Part shown: positions 6,845 to 15,884 of the stretch, one piece after another
How the letters are laid out: each line of letters starts with the position of its first letter
How positions within the stretch are numbered: position 1 is the stretch's first letter
From: JACCUZ01 sp038246575
GTDB taxonomy: Bacteria; Actinomycetota; Actinomycetes; JACCUZ01
Reading direction: 5' to 3'
Assembly: GCA_038246575.1 (NCBI GenBank)
Contig: JBBRVU010000016.1
Location: 1 to 39,875 of the forward strand
DNA: 39,875 nt
The notes under the pieces: generated by a model
Databases searched by the model: none
Seen by the model: only the letters and a program-made list of their open reading frames with translations
What the model was told of the DNA's origin: nothing
Translations under genes and position numbers: made by a program

Positions 6845-7939
6845 TCAGGCCTGCAGCGCGGCGTAGCCCGGCTTGATCACGGTGTTGATGATGGCCAGCC
6901 GCTCGTCGAACGGGATGAATGCCGACTTCATGGCATTGACGGTGAACCACTGGAAGTCACTGGCGCCGTAGCCGAACGCCTCGGCCAGCTGGATGAACTC
7001 CTTTGTCATCGAGGTCCCGCTCATCAGCCGGTTGTCGGTGTTGATGGTGACCCGGAAGTACAGCCGTCGCAGCAGCCCGATCGGGTGCTCGGCGATCGAC
7101 TTGGCGGCGCCGGTCATCACGTTGGACGTCGGGCACATCTCCAGCGGGATCCGCTTGTCCCGGACGTAGGCCGCGAGCCGGCCGAGGCGGACCGGGTCGT
7201 CCGCCGCGACCCCGACCTCGATGTCGTCGATGATCCGTACGCCGTGGCCGAGGCGGTCGGCGCCGCACCACTGGATTGCCTGCCAGATCGAGGGCAGCCC
7301 GAAGCCTTCGCCTGCATGGATGGTGAAGTGGGCATTCTCACGCTGGAGGTACTCGAACGCGTCCAGGTGCCGGGTGGGCGGGTAGCCCGCCTCGGCGCCG
7401 GCGATGTCGAAGCCGACAACGCCCTCGCCCCGGTAGCGGATCGCCAGCTCGGCGATCTCCATCGAGCGGGCGGCGTGCCGCATGGCGGTGACCAGAGCAC
7501 CGACCTGGATCGGGTGCCCGGCCTGCGCGGCCCTCCGCTCCCCCTCGCGGAAGCCCTCGTTGACCGCTTCGACGACCTCGGGCAGCTCGAGGCCGCCCTC
7601 GACGTGCAGCTCCGGCGCGTAGCGGACCTCCGCGTAGACCACGCCGTCGGCGGCCAGGTCCTCGGCGCACTCGGCCGCGACGCGGTAGAGCGCGTCGCGG
7701 GTCTGCATGACCCCCACCGTGTGGGCGAAGGTCTCCAGGTAGTCCTCGAGCGACCCGGAGCTGGCCGCCTCGACGAACCAGCGCCCGAGCTCCGCGACAT
7801 CGGTGGTCGGCAGCTCGCCATAGCCGGTCTCGGCCGCCAGCTCGACCACGGTGGCCGGGCGCAATCCGCCATCCAGGTGATCGTGGAGGAGGACCTTGGG
7901 CGCGGCACGAAGTTCCTGGTCGGTCAAAGACTTGGTCAC
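6845..7939 (-). CDS. add: Adenosine deaminase
   Basis: 364 residues; hydrolyses adenosine and deoxyadenosine to inosine and deoxyinosine plus ammonia in the cytosol. Zinc-site motif HDHLDGGLRP places metal ligands at His19 and His21. FTIHAGEG carries the third His and the catalytic Glu, IPLEMCPTSNVMTG and VTINTDNRLMSGTSMTKE (with the catalytic/metal Asp) complete the active site. Length is standard for bacterial Add. The GTG start at 7939 is embedded in a 20-bp near-palindrome, and TAACGT lies 6 nt upstream of it, suggesting a leaderless, operator-controlled transcript. It is divergent from an unknown gene at 8002 and near the deoA/cdd/transporter operon, consistent with nucleoside salvage. 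Confidence 0.96.
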   Translation of the reverse strand: MTKSLTDQELRAAPKVLLHDHLDGGLRPATVVELAAETGYGELPTTDVAELGRWFVEAASSGSLEDYLETFAHTVGVMQTRDALYRVAAECAEDLAADGVVYAEVRYAPELHVEGGLELPEVVEAVNEGFREGERRAAQAGHPIQVGALVTAMRHAARSMEIAELAIRYRGEGVVGFDIAGAEAGYPPTRHLDAFEYLQRENAHFTIHAGEGFGLPSIWQAIQWCGADRLGHGVRIIDDIEVGVAADDPVRLGRLAAYVRDKRIPLEMCPTSNVMTGAAKSIAEHPIGLLRRLYFRVTINTDNRLMSGTSMTKEFIQLAEAFGYGASDFQWFTVNAMKSAFIPFDERLAIINTVIKPGYAALQA

Positions 7940-7964
7940 GTGATCACGTTACCGTCTGCCAGAC
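7934..7964. promoter_or_regulatory. Palindromes over the add start, putative operator
   Basis: 7934-7953 reads GGTnACGTGATCACGTnACC, a 20-bp inverted repeat with one mismatched pair and a perfect 12-bp core. It covers the add start codon and its -10-like TAACGT. A second palindrome, GTCTG-C-CAGAC, sits immediately next to it at 7954-7964. Both fall in the short region between two divergent genes. The binding protein is not identifiable from sequence. Confidence 0.5.
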
Positions 7965-8001
7965 TCTCAACTTCGGGGTCATCGGACACGAAGAAAGAGG
8001 C

Positions 8002-8412
8002 ATGACGGTGGGGCAACGCGAGGATGTCCGGATTATCCGGCCTGCAGCCATCCTCGATGAGCGGGCGGCGGCGCAGGTCCTGCAGCAGCTGCGCCGGCTG
8101 GACGTGTCCGCCGGCGGCGTCTGGAACGCCACGTCCTCGCTGTGGCAGCGCTACGACGCCCCCTGGGACGGCATCGGCGGGACGCGCGGCGAAGCCAAGC
8201 TGCTGGGCTCCATCGCGGTGATGTACGACAGCCCGCACCGCCACGAGATCACGATCTACAAGGTGACCGTCACCGAGCACGGGCTCGATCAGGGCTGGAC
8301 GGTCGAGACCCTCTGCGACGACGCCCTCATCTGGGCCGGGCTGACCATCGCCACCTGTCCGCGGGCCGAGCTGGGAGTCCCGCCCGGCGACGACCCCTTC
8401 CGGCGCCCCTAG
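8002..8412 (+). CDS. Conserved-looking hypothetical protein
   Basis: 136 residues; I do not recognise the family. The sequence looks like a single compact alpha/beta domain: a short Ile/Arg-rich strand (DVRIIRPAA), a helix (ERAAAQVLQQLRRLD), then a strand-rich second half (AKLLGSIAVMYDSP, HEITIYKVTVTEHG, WTVETLCDDALIWAG) and a proline-rich tail. There is no signal peptide or membrane segment. A purine-rich AAGAAAGAGG stands just before the ATG, though the spacing is short. It is divergent from add across the palindromic region and converges on the cupin gene with a 17-bp gap, so co-regulation with add is plausible but unproven. Confidence 0.75.
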   Translation: MTVGQREDVRIIRPAAILDERAAAQVLQQLRRLDVSAGGVWNATSSLWQRYDAPWDGIGGTRGEAKLLGSIAVMYDSPHRHEITIYKVTVTEHGLDQGWTVETLCDDALIWAGLTIATCPRAELGVPPGDDPFRRP

Positions 8413-8418
8413 CCGACG

Positions 8419-8433
8419 CTGAGGCCGACTCAG
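8419..8433. terminator. Weak hairpin between converging genes
   Basis: A 5-bp stem CTGAG / CTCAG with a 5-nt loop occupies the 17-bp gap between the hypothetical gene and the cupin gene and reaches into the cupin stop codon. It is too short to call a terminator with confidence. Confidence 0.25.
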
Positions 8434-8783
8434 TCCTCGCGGTGGGCCAGGTCGGGCCCGAACGCCGGCAGGCACACCGCGACGTAGTCCGCACCCTCGG
8501 CCCCGACGCGGTAGCGCACCCGTTCACCGGCCTGCGTGAGCACCGCCTGGCCGGCCGGGACGCTCAGCTCGCCGCCGTCGTGCTCCACGACGACCTCACC
8601 GGCGAGCACCAGGGTGACCTCGTCGAACTCCGGCGTCTGGGCGGGCTCCTCCCATCCTGCGGGCGCGGTCATGTGAGCCACCGACACCGACGCCGTGCCG
8701 GACGTGACCCGGCCGACGTACTCGTTGATGACCTTGCCGCCGGGCACAGGGATCCGGCTAGGGGTCGCGATGAGCTGGGGCAC
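8430..8783 (-). CDS. Small cupin-domain protein
   Basis: 117 residues from GTG 8783, only 8 nt after the deoA stop, so probably the last gene of the nucleoside operon. Cupin features: TPEFDEVTLVLAGEVVVEHDG (cupin motif 1 region, with acidic residues in place of the usual histidines), ELSVPAGQAVLTQAGERVRY (motif 2, the conserved glycine turn), and a final strand DYVAVCLPAF. The metal ligands are thus not the classical HxH set, and it may be a sugar- or nucleoside-binding or isomerase-like cupin rather than a dioxygenase. The frame extends further upstream within deoA, but those codons are a shadow. Specific function unknown; the deoA linkage suggests a role in nucleoside or deoxyribose metabolism. 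Confidence 0.8.
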   Translation of the reverse strand: MPQLIATPSRIPVPGGKVINEYVGRVTSGTASVSVAHMTAPAGWEEPAQTPEFDEVTLVLAGEVVVEHDGGELSVPAGQAVLTQAGERVRYRVGAEGADYVAVCLPAFGPDLAHRED

Positions 8784-8791
8784 GTGGGTTG

Positions 8792-10102
<1,311 letters not shown>

Positions 10103-10115
10103 GAGCGCCCCTCCC

Positions 10116-10167
10116 CCCACGAAGTGGGCGCTACGGCCCCCGACACGCCGCACGACTGGTGTGTCGG
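10116..10167 (-). promoter_or_regulatory. Two hairpins in the cdd-deoA gap
   Basis: The 76-bp leader between cdd and deoA holds a 7-bp inverted repeat (CCGACAC at 10140-10146, GTGTCGG at 10161-10167). A second hairpin, CCCAC-GAA-GTGGG at 10116-10128, abuts the deoA Shine-Dalgarno. They could stabilise or attenuate the polycistronic message or gate deoA translation; no regulator is implied. Confidence 0.4.
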
Positions 10168-10178
10168 CGTCCACACGG

Positions 10179-10580
10179 TCATCGGGTCTCGAGATCGTCG
10201 GGCCCGAAGGCGTCCGGCAGCACGTCGCTCATCGGGCGTACGCCCCGCACCGTCTCGATGAGCATCCGTGGACCGCCGTTCTCCCAGAGCAGCTGCCGGC
10301 ACCGCCCGCACGGCATCAGCACGTCGCCGTTCCCGTCCACGCAGACCATCGCGACCAGCCGGCCGCCACCGCTGGCATGTAGATCGGAGACCAGACCGCA
10401 CTCGGCGCACAGCCCGACGCCGTACGACGCGTTCTCGACATTGCACCCTGAAACAACCCGGCCGTCGTCCACCAGTGCCGCAGCACCGACCTTGAACTTC
10501 GAGTACGGGGCATACGCGCGCCCCATGACGTCCACTGCTGCCGAACGCAGGGCCGACCAGTCGATGTCCACCTCAGCCAC
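10179..10580 (-). CDS. cdd: Cytidine deaminase
   Basis: 133 residues; converts cytidine/deoxycytidine to uridine/deoxyuridine, supplying DeoA. The homotetrameric, short-form family is indicated by length and by the zinc motifs: LCAEC with Cys58 and catalytic Glu60, and PCGRC with Cys91 and Cys94. YAPYSKFKVGAA and GCNVENASYG form the substrate pocket. The GTG start at 10580 overlaps the end of the upstream permease by 8 bp, so it is translated with the transporter genes. Confidence 0.96.
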   Translation of the reverse strand: MAEVDIDWSALRSAAVDVMGRAYAPYSKFKVGAAALVDDGRVVSGCNVENASYGVGLCAECGLVSDLHASGGGRLVAMVCVDGNGDVLMPCGRCRQLLWENGGPRMLIETVRGVRPMSDVLPDAFGPDDLETR

Positions 10581-11865
10581 CCTGACCTCGCCGATAGGGC
10601 TGCCCGTCGGCCGCGGGCATTCGTAGTCGTTGCGACGCGAGCGCGAGCACCAGCAGCGTCGTGACGTAGGGCGTCATCGTGGTGAAGGCGCCCGGCACCT
10701 CGTCGCTGAGCGCGAACCAGACCAGGAACAGCACGCCGGCGATGGCCGTGAGCGCGCCGGGCACGATGCGCCGGCGCAGCAGGAGATAGACGGCGGCAGC
10801 CAGCAGCAGGACTCCCACCAGCAGCAGCGCGTGCACCGACTCGCCACCGCGCCGCAGCTGCAGCGCATCGGTGTAGCCGAAGAGCCCGGCGCCCGCGAGC
10901 AACCCGCCGGGACGCCAGTTGCCGAAGATCATCGCCGCCAGCCCGATGAAGCCTCGTCCTGCGGTCTGCCCCTCGCGATAGCCGTTGCCGGCCACGACGG
11001 CGAGGAATGCGCCGCCGATGCCCGCGAAAGCGCCGGACATGATCACGGCGGCGTACTTCATCAGGTAGACGTTGACGCCGAGGGACTCAGCGGCGGTCGG
11101 GCTCTCCCCACAGGCGCGCAGCCGCAACCCGAAGGCCGTCCGCCAGAGCACGAAGTAGGAGCCGATCACCAGACCGATGGCCAGCACGGTCAGCAAGGAG
11201 ACACCCGAGAAGAGACCGCGTCCGATCCCGGCCAGGTCGGAGACGAGGAAGAAGTCCCTCTTCTGCAGCTCGAGCAACGGATCGCCGAGCCCGGGTAACG
11301 ACAGGGTCGTGATGTCCGCGAGTGGTGGCGACTGTGACTCGCCACCGCCGCGGACGCCCTCGAAGGCGACCACAGAGAGAAACTGGGTCACACCCAGGCC
11401 CAGGATGTTGATGGCCACGCCGGACACGATGTGGTCGACGCCGAAGGTCACGGTCGCGAGCGCGTGCACCAGGCCGCCGACGGCACCGAACAACGCGCCG
11501 ACGAGGACACCGGTCCACGGTCCCCACTGGTAGCCGGCCCAGCCCGCGCCCCAGGTGCCGAGGACCATCATCCCTTCGAGGCCGATGTTCACGACGCCGG
11601 CACGCTCGGCCCAGAGGCCGCCGAGTCCGGCCATCGCGATCGGCACGGCCAGGGCCAGGGCAGCTCCGATGGTGCCGCTCGAGGTGAGGTCGGTGGCCCC
11701 GGTCAGGGCACCCACGACGCTGAGCACCACGATGAGTCCGGCGACGGCAAGCAGGACGCGGGGCAGGCCGGCCCGCGGCATCCGCAGGCCTCGAGCCGAC
11801 CGGGCACGCTCCGGCTCGGCGGGGTCGGGGCGAGACGCGCCGGGTCGGGATCCGAGCAGGCTCAT
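10573..11865 (-). CDS. Nucleoside ABC transporter permease (second)
   Basis: 430 residues, integral membrane permease of the BPD_transp_2 family, as in BMP-type nucleoside importers (YufQ/RnsD-like). The conserved segment GLWAERAGVVNIGLEGMM is diagnostic; TFGVDHIVSGVAINILGLG and AGNGYREGQTAGRGFIGLAAMIFG follow. About nine hydrophobic segments are visible. The N-terminus has a basic, Pro/Arg-rich cytoplasmic stretch before the first membrane helix (VLLAVAGLIVVLSVVGAL). The ATG overlaps the stop of the first permease by 4 bp (ATGA), with GAGGAGG 7 nt upstream. cdd overlaps its 3' end. Confidence 0.94.
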   Translation of the reverse strand: MSLLGSRPGASRPDPAEPERARSARGLRMPRAGLPRVLLAVAGLIVVLSVVGALTGATDLTSSGTIGAALALAVPIAMAGLGGLWAERAGVVNIGLEGMMVLGTWGAGWAGYQWGPWTGVLVGALFGAVGGLVHALATVTFGVDHIVSGVAINILGLGVTQFLSVVAFEGVRGGGESQSPPLADITTLSLPGLGDPLLELQKRDFFLVSDLAGIGRGLFSGVSLLTVLAIGLVIGSYFVLWRTAFGLRLRACGESPTAAESLGVNVYLMKYAAVIMSGAFAGIGGAFLAVVAGNGYREGQTAGRGFIGLAAMIFGNWRPGGLLAGAGLFGYTDALQLRRGGESVHALLLVGVLLLAAAVYLLLRRRIVPGALTAIAGVLFLVWFALSDEVPGAFTTMTPYVTTLLVLALASQRLRMPAADGQPYRRGQGG

Positions 11866-12998
11866 GCCGACACCTCCTCACGTTGCTGGGGCGGCGGTGG
11901 CGGTGGTGGCGACCCGGACTCCAGCTCGCGGCTGACCCGGCGTTGCTCGGCGATCACCGTGTAGCGGCGGACGAGCTCGTAGACCACGACCACCGAGAGC
12001 ACGATGGTGCCCTGCATGATCAGGACGATCTCTTTGGAGATGTCGTTGATGTCGAGAATGATCGACGACGAGTCCAGGAACGAGAACAGCAACGCAGCCA
12101 GCGCCATCCCGATCGCGTTGTTGCGCCCGAGGAGCGCGATCGCGATGCCGGTGAACCCGAGACCGGCCGGGAAGTCCAGGCTGTACGACCTCGTCGTGGC
12201 ACCGAGCAGCTGCGGCATGCCGACCAAGCCGGCGACGGCGCCGGAGAGCAGCATCGAGACCAGCACCATGCGCTTGACGTTGACTCCGCTGGCCACCGCC
12301 GCGCTCTCCGAACGTCCGGTGGCTCGCAGGTCGAAGCCGAACCTGGTTCGCGAGAGGATCACGGTGTAGGCGATGCCGGCCAGAGCCGCGACCACGATGA
12401 AGCCCACGACGTTCAACGTCGGGCTGCCGGGGAACGGGATGCCCGGCAATGCCCCCGACTCGGCGATCGGCTTGGTCCCGATGTTGTTGCTGCCTGCCAC
12501 GTCGACGGCGACCCGCCGCAGCAGGAAGGCGATGAGTGCGGTGGCGATGAAGTTGAGCATGATCGTGGAGATGACCTCGCTCACCCCACGCGTCGTCTTG
12601 AGCAGGCCCGCGATGCCGGCCCACATCGCACCGACGAGCATCGCAGTCAGCACGATGACCAGGATGTGCAACGGCTTGGGCAGCGACACCTCGGCACCGA
12701 CCACGGCTGCGCAGAACGCGGCCAGCCGGTACTGCCCGTCGACGCCGATGTTGAACAGGTTCATCCGGAAGCCGATGGCGACCGCCAGCGCCGACAGGAA
12801 GTAGACGGTCCCCTGGTTGATGGTCACCGCCAGCACGCGCGGCTGCTTGCCGTAGTCGTAGACCGCCTGCACGGTCGAGCCAACCGGGTCGCCGGTGGCC
12901 TTGAGCACCAGGCCGGTGACCAGCAACGCGAAGGAGATGGCGACGAGCGGGGTCCCGACGGTCAGGGCGAGCCGTCGCGTGTCCAGCCGGGCCATCAT
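11862..12998 (-). CDS. Nucleoside ABC transporter permease (first)
   Basis: 378 residues from ATG 12998, which overlaps the ATPase stop codon (ATGA). BPD_transp_2 family (YufP/RnsC-like): VGTPLVAISFALLVTGLVL first helix, then FRMNLFNIGVDGQYRLAAF, GVSEVISTIMLNFIATALI and a G-rich GLGFTGIAIALLGRNNAIGMALAAL segment typical of these permeases. A much longer open frame runs upstream to 13454 but only shadows the ATPase gene. Oddity: the C-terminus carries seven consecutive prolines (11889-11909), placed just before the Shine-Dalgarno of the next permease. Confidence 0.93.
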   Translation of the reverse strand: MMARLDTRRLALTVGTPLVAISFALLVTGLVLKATGDPVGSTVQAVYDYGKQPRVLAVTINQGTVYFLSALAVAIGFRMNLFNIGVDGQYRLAAFCAAVVGAEVSLPKPLHILVIVLTAMLVGAMWAGIAGLLKTTRGVSEVISTIMLNFIATALIAFLLRRVAVDVAGSNNIGTKPIAESGALPGIPFPGSPTLNVVGFIVVAALAGIAYTVILSRTRFGFDLRATGRSESAAVASGVNVKRMVLVSMLLSGAVAGLVGMPQLLGATTRSYSLDFPAGLGFTGIAIALLGRNNAIGMALAALLFSFLDSSSIILDINDISKEIVLIMQGTIVLSVVVVYELVRRYTVIAEQRRVSRELESGSPPPPPPPQQREEVSA

Positions 12999-14566
12999 GC
13001 GCGCTCCCCCGCCCCGGTCATGGCTGACCCGAGCTCCTCGGGCGTCACCGTCGCAGGGTCGACCTCGGCCACCAGCCGCCCCCGCAGGATCACCTTGAGC
13101 GAGTCGGAGAGCCCGATCAGCTCGTCGAGGTCGGCCGAGATCAGCAGCACCGCGAGCCCTTTGTGACGGGCGTCGCGGATGTGGTCCCAGATGGCCGCCT
13201 GCGCACCGACGTCGACTCCTCGGGTCGGGTGCGCGGCGATCAGCACCCGCGGTGTGCCGCTCATCTCTCGCCCCACGATGAGCTTCTGCTGGTTGCCTCC
13301 GGAGAGCGAGGACGCCAGGACGTCGATGCCGGGGGTGCGTACGTCGTACTGCTCCACGATCCGCTGCGTGTCGGCACGGGCGCTGCGCCGGTCGATCCAG
13401 GGGCCGTTGACGTTCGTCTCCTCGGTCTGGTGACCGAGGATGCGGTTCTCCCACAGCGGTCCGTCGAGCAGCAGACCATGCCGGTGCCGGTCCTCGGGGA
13501 TGTAGGCGATGCCCGCCTCGCGGCGTCGGCGGGTCGACCAGGTCGTGAAGTCTTCGTCGCCGAGCGCCAGCGAGCCAGCGACCAGGGTGCGCATGCCCAT
13601 GACGGCCTCGACGAGCTCGGCCTGGCCGTTGCCCTCGACGCCGGCGATGCCCAGCACCTCCCCGGCGTGGATGGTCAACGACACGTCGTCGAGCAGGGTG
13701 CGACCGTCAGCCGAGTGCACGGTCAGGGACGTCGCCTTCAGCACCACCTCGTCGGTCACCGTGGAGTCTCGGGTGTCCGGCGTGGGCAGCTCGCTGCCGA
13801 CCATCAGCTCGGCCAGCTCCCGCGCTGTGACCTGGGACGGCTCGACCGTGTCGACGGTGGTGCCACGCCGGATCACGGTGATCTCGTCGGCGACCTGCAG
13901 GACCTCGTCGAGCTTGTGCGAGATGAACAGAACCGTGAGGCCTTCTTCCTTGAGCTCGCGCAGGTTGTCGAAGAGCTCGTCGACCTCCTGCGGCACGAGG
14001 ACAGCGGTGGGCTCGTCCAGGATGAGGATCCGGGCGCCGCGGTAGAGGACCTTGAGGATCTCGACCCGTTGCCGGTCCCCTACACCCAGGTCCTCGACCA
14101 GCTGGCCGGGTTCGACACCGAGTCCGTAGTTGTCCGAGATCTCCTTGATGCGGCGGCGGGCCTCGCCGAAGTCGATGACACCGGCGCGGGTGGGTTCACT
14201 GCCGAGGACCACGTTCTCGAGGACTGTCAGGTTGTCGGCCAGCATGAAGTGCTGGTGGACCATCCCGACACCGGCGTCGATGGCGTCGCTCGGCGTCCCG
14301 AAGGACTGGTGCTTGCCGTTGATGCTGATGGTGCCCTCGTCCGGGCGCTGCATGCCGTAGAGGATCTTCATCAGGGTGGACTTGCCGGCCCCGTTCTCAC
14401 CGACGATCGCGTGCACCTGACCACGCCTGACCGAGATGTTGACGTCGCGGTTGGCGATCACGCCGGGGAAGCGCTTGGTGATGCCGGTCAGCTCGACGGC
14501 GATGTCGGCCGGAGCCCGCACCGAGGCGGAGGTACTCGAGCTGGCGATGGTGCACCTTCCTTCCAC
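12995..14566 (-). CDS. Nucleoside ABC transporter ATPase (two ABC domains)
   Basis: Up to 523 residues; duplicated ATPase of the BMP-type nucleoside (or simple sugar) import system. Domain 1 has Walker A GENGAGKST, a degenerate signature region (LGVGDRQRVEILK) and Walker B ILILDEPTAV. Domain 2 has a degenerate Walker A (GVEGNGQAEL), the signature LSGGNQQK and VLIAAHPTRGVDVGAQ in place of a canonical Walker B, as usual for this family. The start is uncertain. GTG 14566 lies on, not after, the only strong Shine-Dalgarno (GGAAGGAAGG), which is ideally spaced 6 nt before an ATC codon; the next in-frame GTG is at 14521. It is about 100 bp downstream of the BMP gene and overlaps the first permease. 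Confidence 0.93.
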   Translation of the reverse strand: MEGRCTIASSSTSASVRAPADIAVELTGITKRFPGVIANRDVNISVRRGQVHAIVGENGAGKSTLMKILYGMQRPDEGTISINGKHQSFGTPSDAIDAGVGMVHQHFMLADNLTVLENVVLGSEPTRAGVIDFGEARRRIKEISDNYGLGVEPGQLVEDLGVGDRQRVEILKVLYRGARILILDEPTAVLVPQEVDELFDNLRELKEEGLTVLFISHKLDEVLQVADEITVIRRGTTVDTVEPSQVTARELAELMVGSELPTPDTRDSTVTDEVVLKATSLTVHSADGRTLLDDVSLTIHAGEVLGIAGVEGNGQAELVEAVMGMRTLVAGSLALGDEDFTTWSTRRRREAGIAYIPEDRHRHGLLLDGPLWENRILGHQTEETNVNGPWIDRRSARADTQRIVEQYDVRTPGIDVLASSLSGGNQQKLIVGREMSGTPRVLIAAHPTRGVDVGAQAAIWDHIRDARHKGLAVLLISADLDELIGLSDSLKVILRGRLVAEVDPATVTPEELGSAMTGAGERA

Positions 14567-14646
14567 GTGACCGGTGTGGCGGCCAGGGGTGAAACGCCGA
14601 CCAGGCCCGAGGAGACGCTATCGCCCCTCGGACCCGGTCGTTGGTG

Positions 14647-14661
14647 GTCCGCTTCGCGGAC
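14647..14661 (-). promoter_or_regulatory. Hairpin between the binding-protein and ATPase genes
   Basis: GTCCGC-TTC-GCGGAC is a perfect 6-bp stem with a 3-nt loop 8 bp after the BMP stop. A second inverted pair (CCGAGG / CCTCGG, about 14611-14636) lies further on. Such structures commonly protect the binding-protein mRNA or partly terminate, giving more binding protein than transporter. Confidence 0.5.
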
Positions 14662-14668
14662 TCCGGTG

Positions 14669-15727
14669 CTACTTCTCCGGAACCGTGATGCTGCCGTCGA
14701 TGATCTGCGCCTTGTACTCCTCGAGCTTCGGGGCGATGTCGTCGACCTGCCCACCACTGGTGGAGTAGCCGACGCCGTCCTTGGACAGGTCGAACGTCAG
14801 GCTGCCGGCCTGGAAGTTGTCGTCGACCACGCTCTTGATGAAGTCGAAGACCGCGACGTCGACCTTCTTCAGCATCGAGGTGAGGATGACGTCTTGGACC
14901 GCGGGGTCGGCCGTCTCGTACTGGTCAGAGTCGACGCCGATGGCCAGGCCGCCGGCGTCCTTGGCGGCCTCGAACACGCCGCCACCGGAGCCACCAGCGG
15001 CGTGGTAGACCACGTCGGCGCCGTTGTCGAACATGCCCGCGGCAGCGGTCTTGCCCTTGGCCGGGTCACCGAAGCCGGAGAAGTCCGGCGGCTGGGTCAG
15101 GTACTTGATCTGGACCTTGATGTCCGGGTTGACGGCCTTGGCCCCGGCGACGTAGCCGGCCTCGAACTTGTGAATCAGGGGGACGTCGACGCCGCCGACG
15201 AAGCCCACGTTGCCGCTCTTGGACTTCAGCGCTGCTGCCGCACCGACGAGGAACGAGCCCTCGTTCTCGGCGAAGAGCAGGTTGGCGATGTTGTCGCCGA
15301 CCGCTGCTGCGTCGTCGATGATCGCGAACTTGGTGTCGGGCAGCTCCGTGGCGACCTTGGCCACTGCACCCGAGTAGGCGAAACCGACCGCGATGACGGG
15401 GTTGAACCCGGCACTGGCGAGCGCGCGTAGGCGCTCTTCCTTGGCGGCGTCGGCCTCACCGTTGCTGGCCTCGGCCTCCTTGGCCTCGATCCCCAGCTCG
15501 GCGGTGGCCTTGTCCAGACCGGCGGCGGCGGCGTCGTTGAACGACTGGTCACCGCGCCCGCCGATGTCGTAGGCGAGACCGACCTTGATGTCGCTGGCGG
15601 GGGCGCTGCTCTCCGTGCTGCCGCCCGCATTGTCGGTGCTCGTGCTGGGGGCACTGCTGCCACCGCAGGAGGTGAGGATCATGGCACCGGCGAGAAGGCC
15701 CGCCGCAAGTGTGGTCACCCGTCGCAC
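14669..15727 (-). CDS. BMP-family nucleoside-binding lipoprotein
   Basis: 352 residues, substrate-binding lipoprotein of the ABC nucleoside importer (BmpA/PnrA/RnsB-like). It has a short basic start, a hydrophobic stretch and a lipobox LTSC with Cys21 as the lipidation site, followed by a Ser/Gly/Thr linker. The mature domain starts IKVGLAYDIGGRGDQSFND, the BMP hallmark, with later VGFAYSGAVAKVA, GFVGGVDVPLIHKFEAGY and LAIGVDSDQYE. Start GTG 15727 has an excellent Shine-Dalgarno, GGAAGGAGA, 6 nt upstream; the frame extends to 16012 but without support. First gene of the operon running through ATPase, permeases, cdd, deoA and cupin. Confidence 0.95.
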   Translation of the reverse strand: MRRVTTLAAGLLAGAMILTSCGGSSAPSTSTDNAGGSTESSAPASDIKVGLAYDIGGRGDQSFNDAAAAGLDKATAELGIEAKEAEASNGEADAAKEERLRALASAGFNPVIAVGFAYSGAVAKVATELPDTKFAIIDDAAAVGDNIANLLFAENEGSFLVGAAAALKSKSGNVGFVGGVDVPLIHKFEAGYVAGAKAVNPDIKVQIKYLTQPPDFSGFGDPAKGKTAAAGMFDNGADVVYHAAGGSGGGVFEAAKDAGGLAIGVDSDQYETADPAVQDVILTSMLKKVDVAVFDFIKSVVDDNFQAGSLTFDLSKDGVGYSTSGGQVDDIAPKLEEYKAQIIDGSITVPEK

Positions 15728-15803
15728 AGGGTGTCTCCTTCCAATGGGCCAGGCGCCGCAGTCGAGGCGCCGGAGCCGACCGCTTCCCGGTCGACAATGG
15801 CGC

Positions 15804-15809
15804 ACTCTA
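15804..15809 (-). promoter_or_regulatory. Candidate -10 of the nucleoside operon
   Basis: TAGAGT (reading on the minus strand) about 77 bp upstream of the BMP start is the best -10 hexamer in the 157-bp gap after the M20 gene. No clear -35 accompanies it. An AT-rich GTTATAAGAA at about 15861-15870 might also matter. No operator recognised. Confidence 0.35.
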
Positions 15810-15884
15810 GCCACATAAGCAGTGCCGATGTGACGGGCTGAGCGGATGTCCGCCAAGGCTGTTATAAGAACGAGAGGTTGACCG

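Noticed and set aside
12999..13454. Long N-terminal extension of the first nucleoside permease
   Set aside because: It overlaps the ATPase gene in another frame and is not protein-like; the ATGA overlap at 12998 gives the right start.
13163..15430. A 755-codon open frame on the + strand opposite the nucleoside ATPase and BMP genes
   Set aside because: Its sequence is the Asp/Gly/Arg/Val-rich pattern produced by the complement of GC-rich coding DNA; the minus-strand proteins carry unmistakable ABC and BMP motifs.
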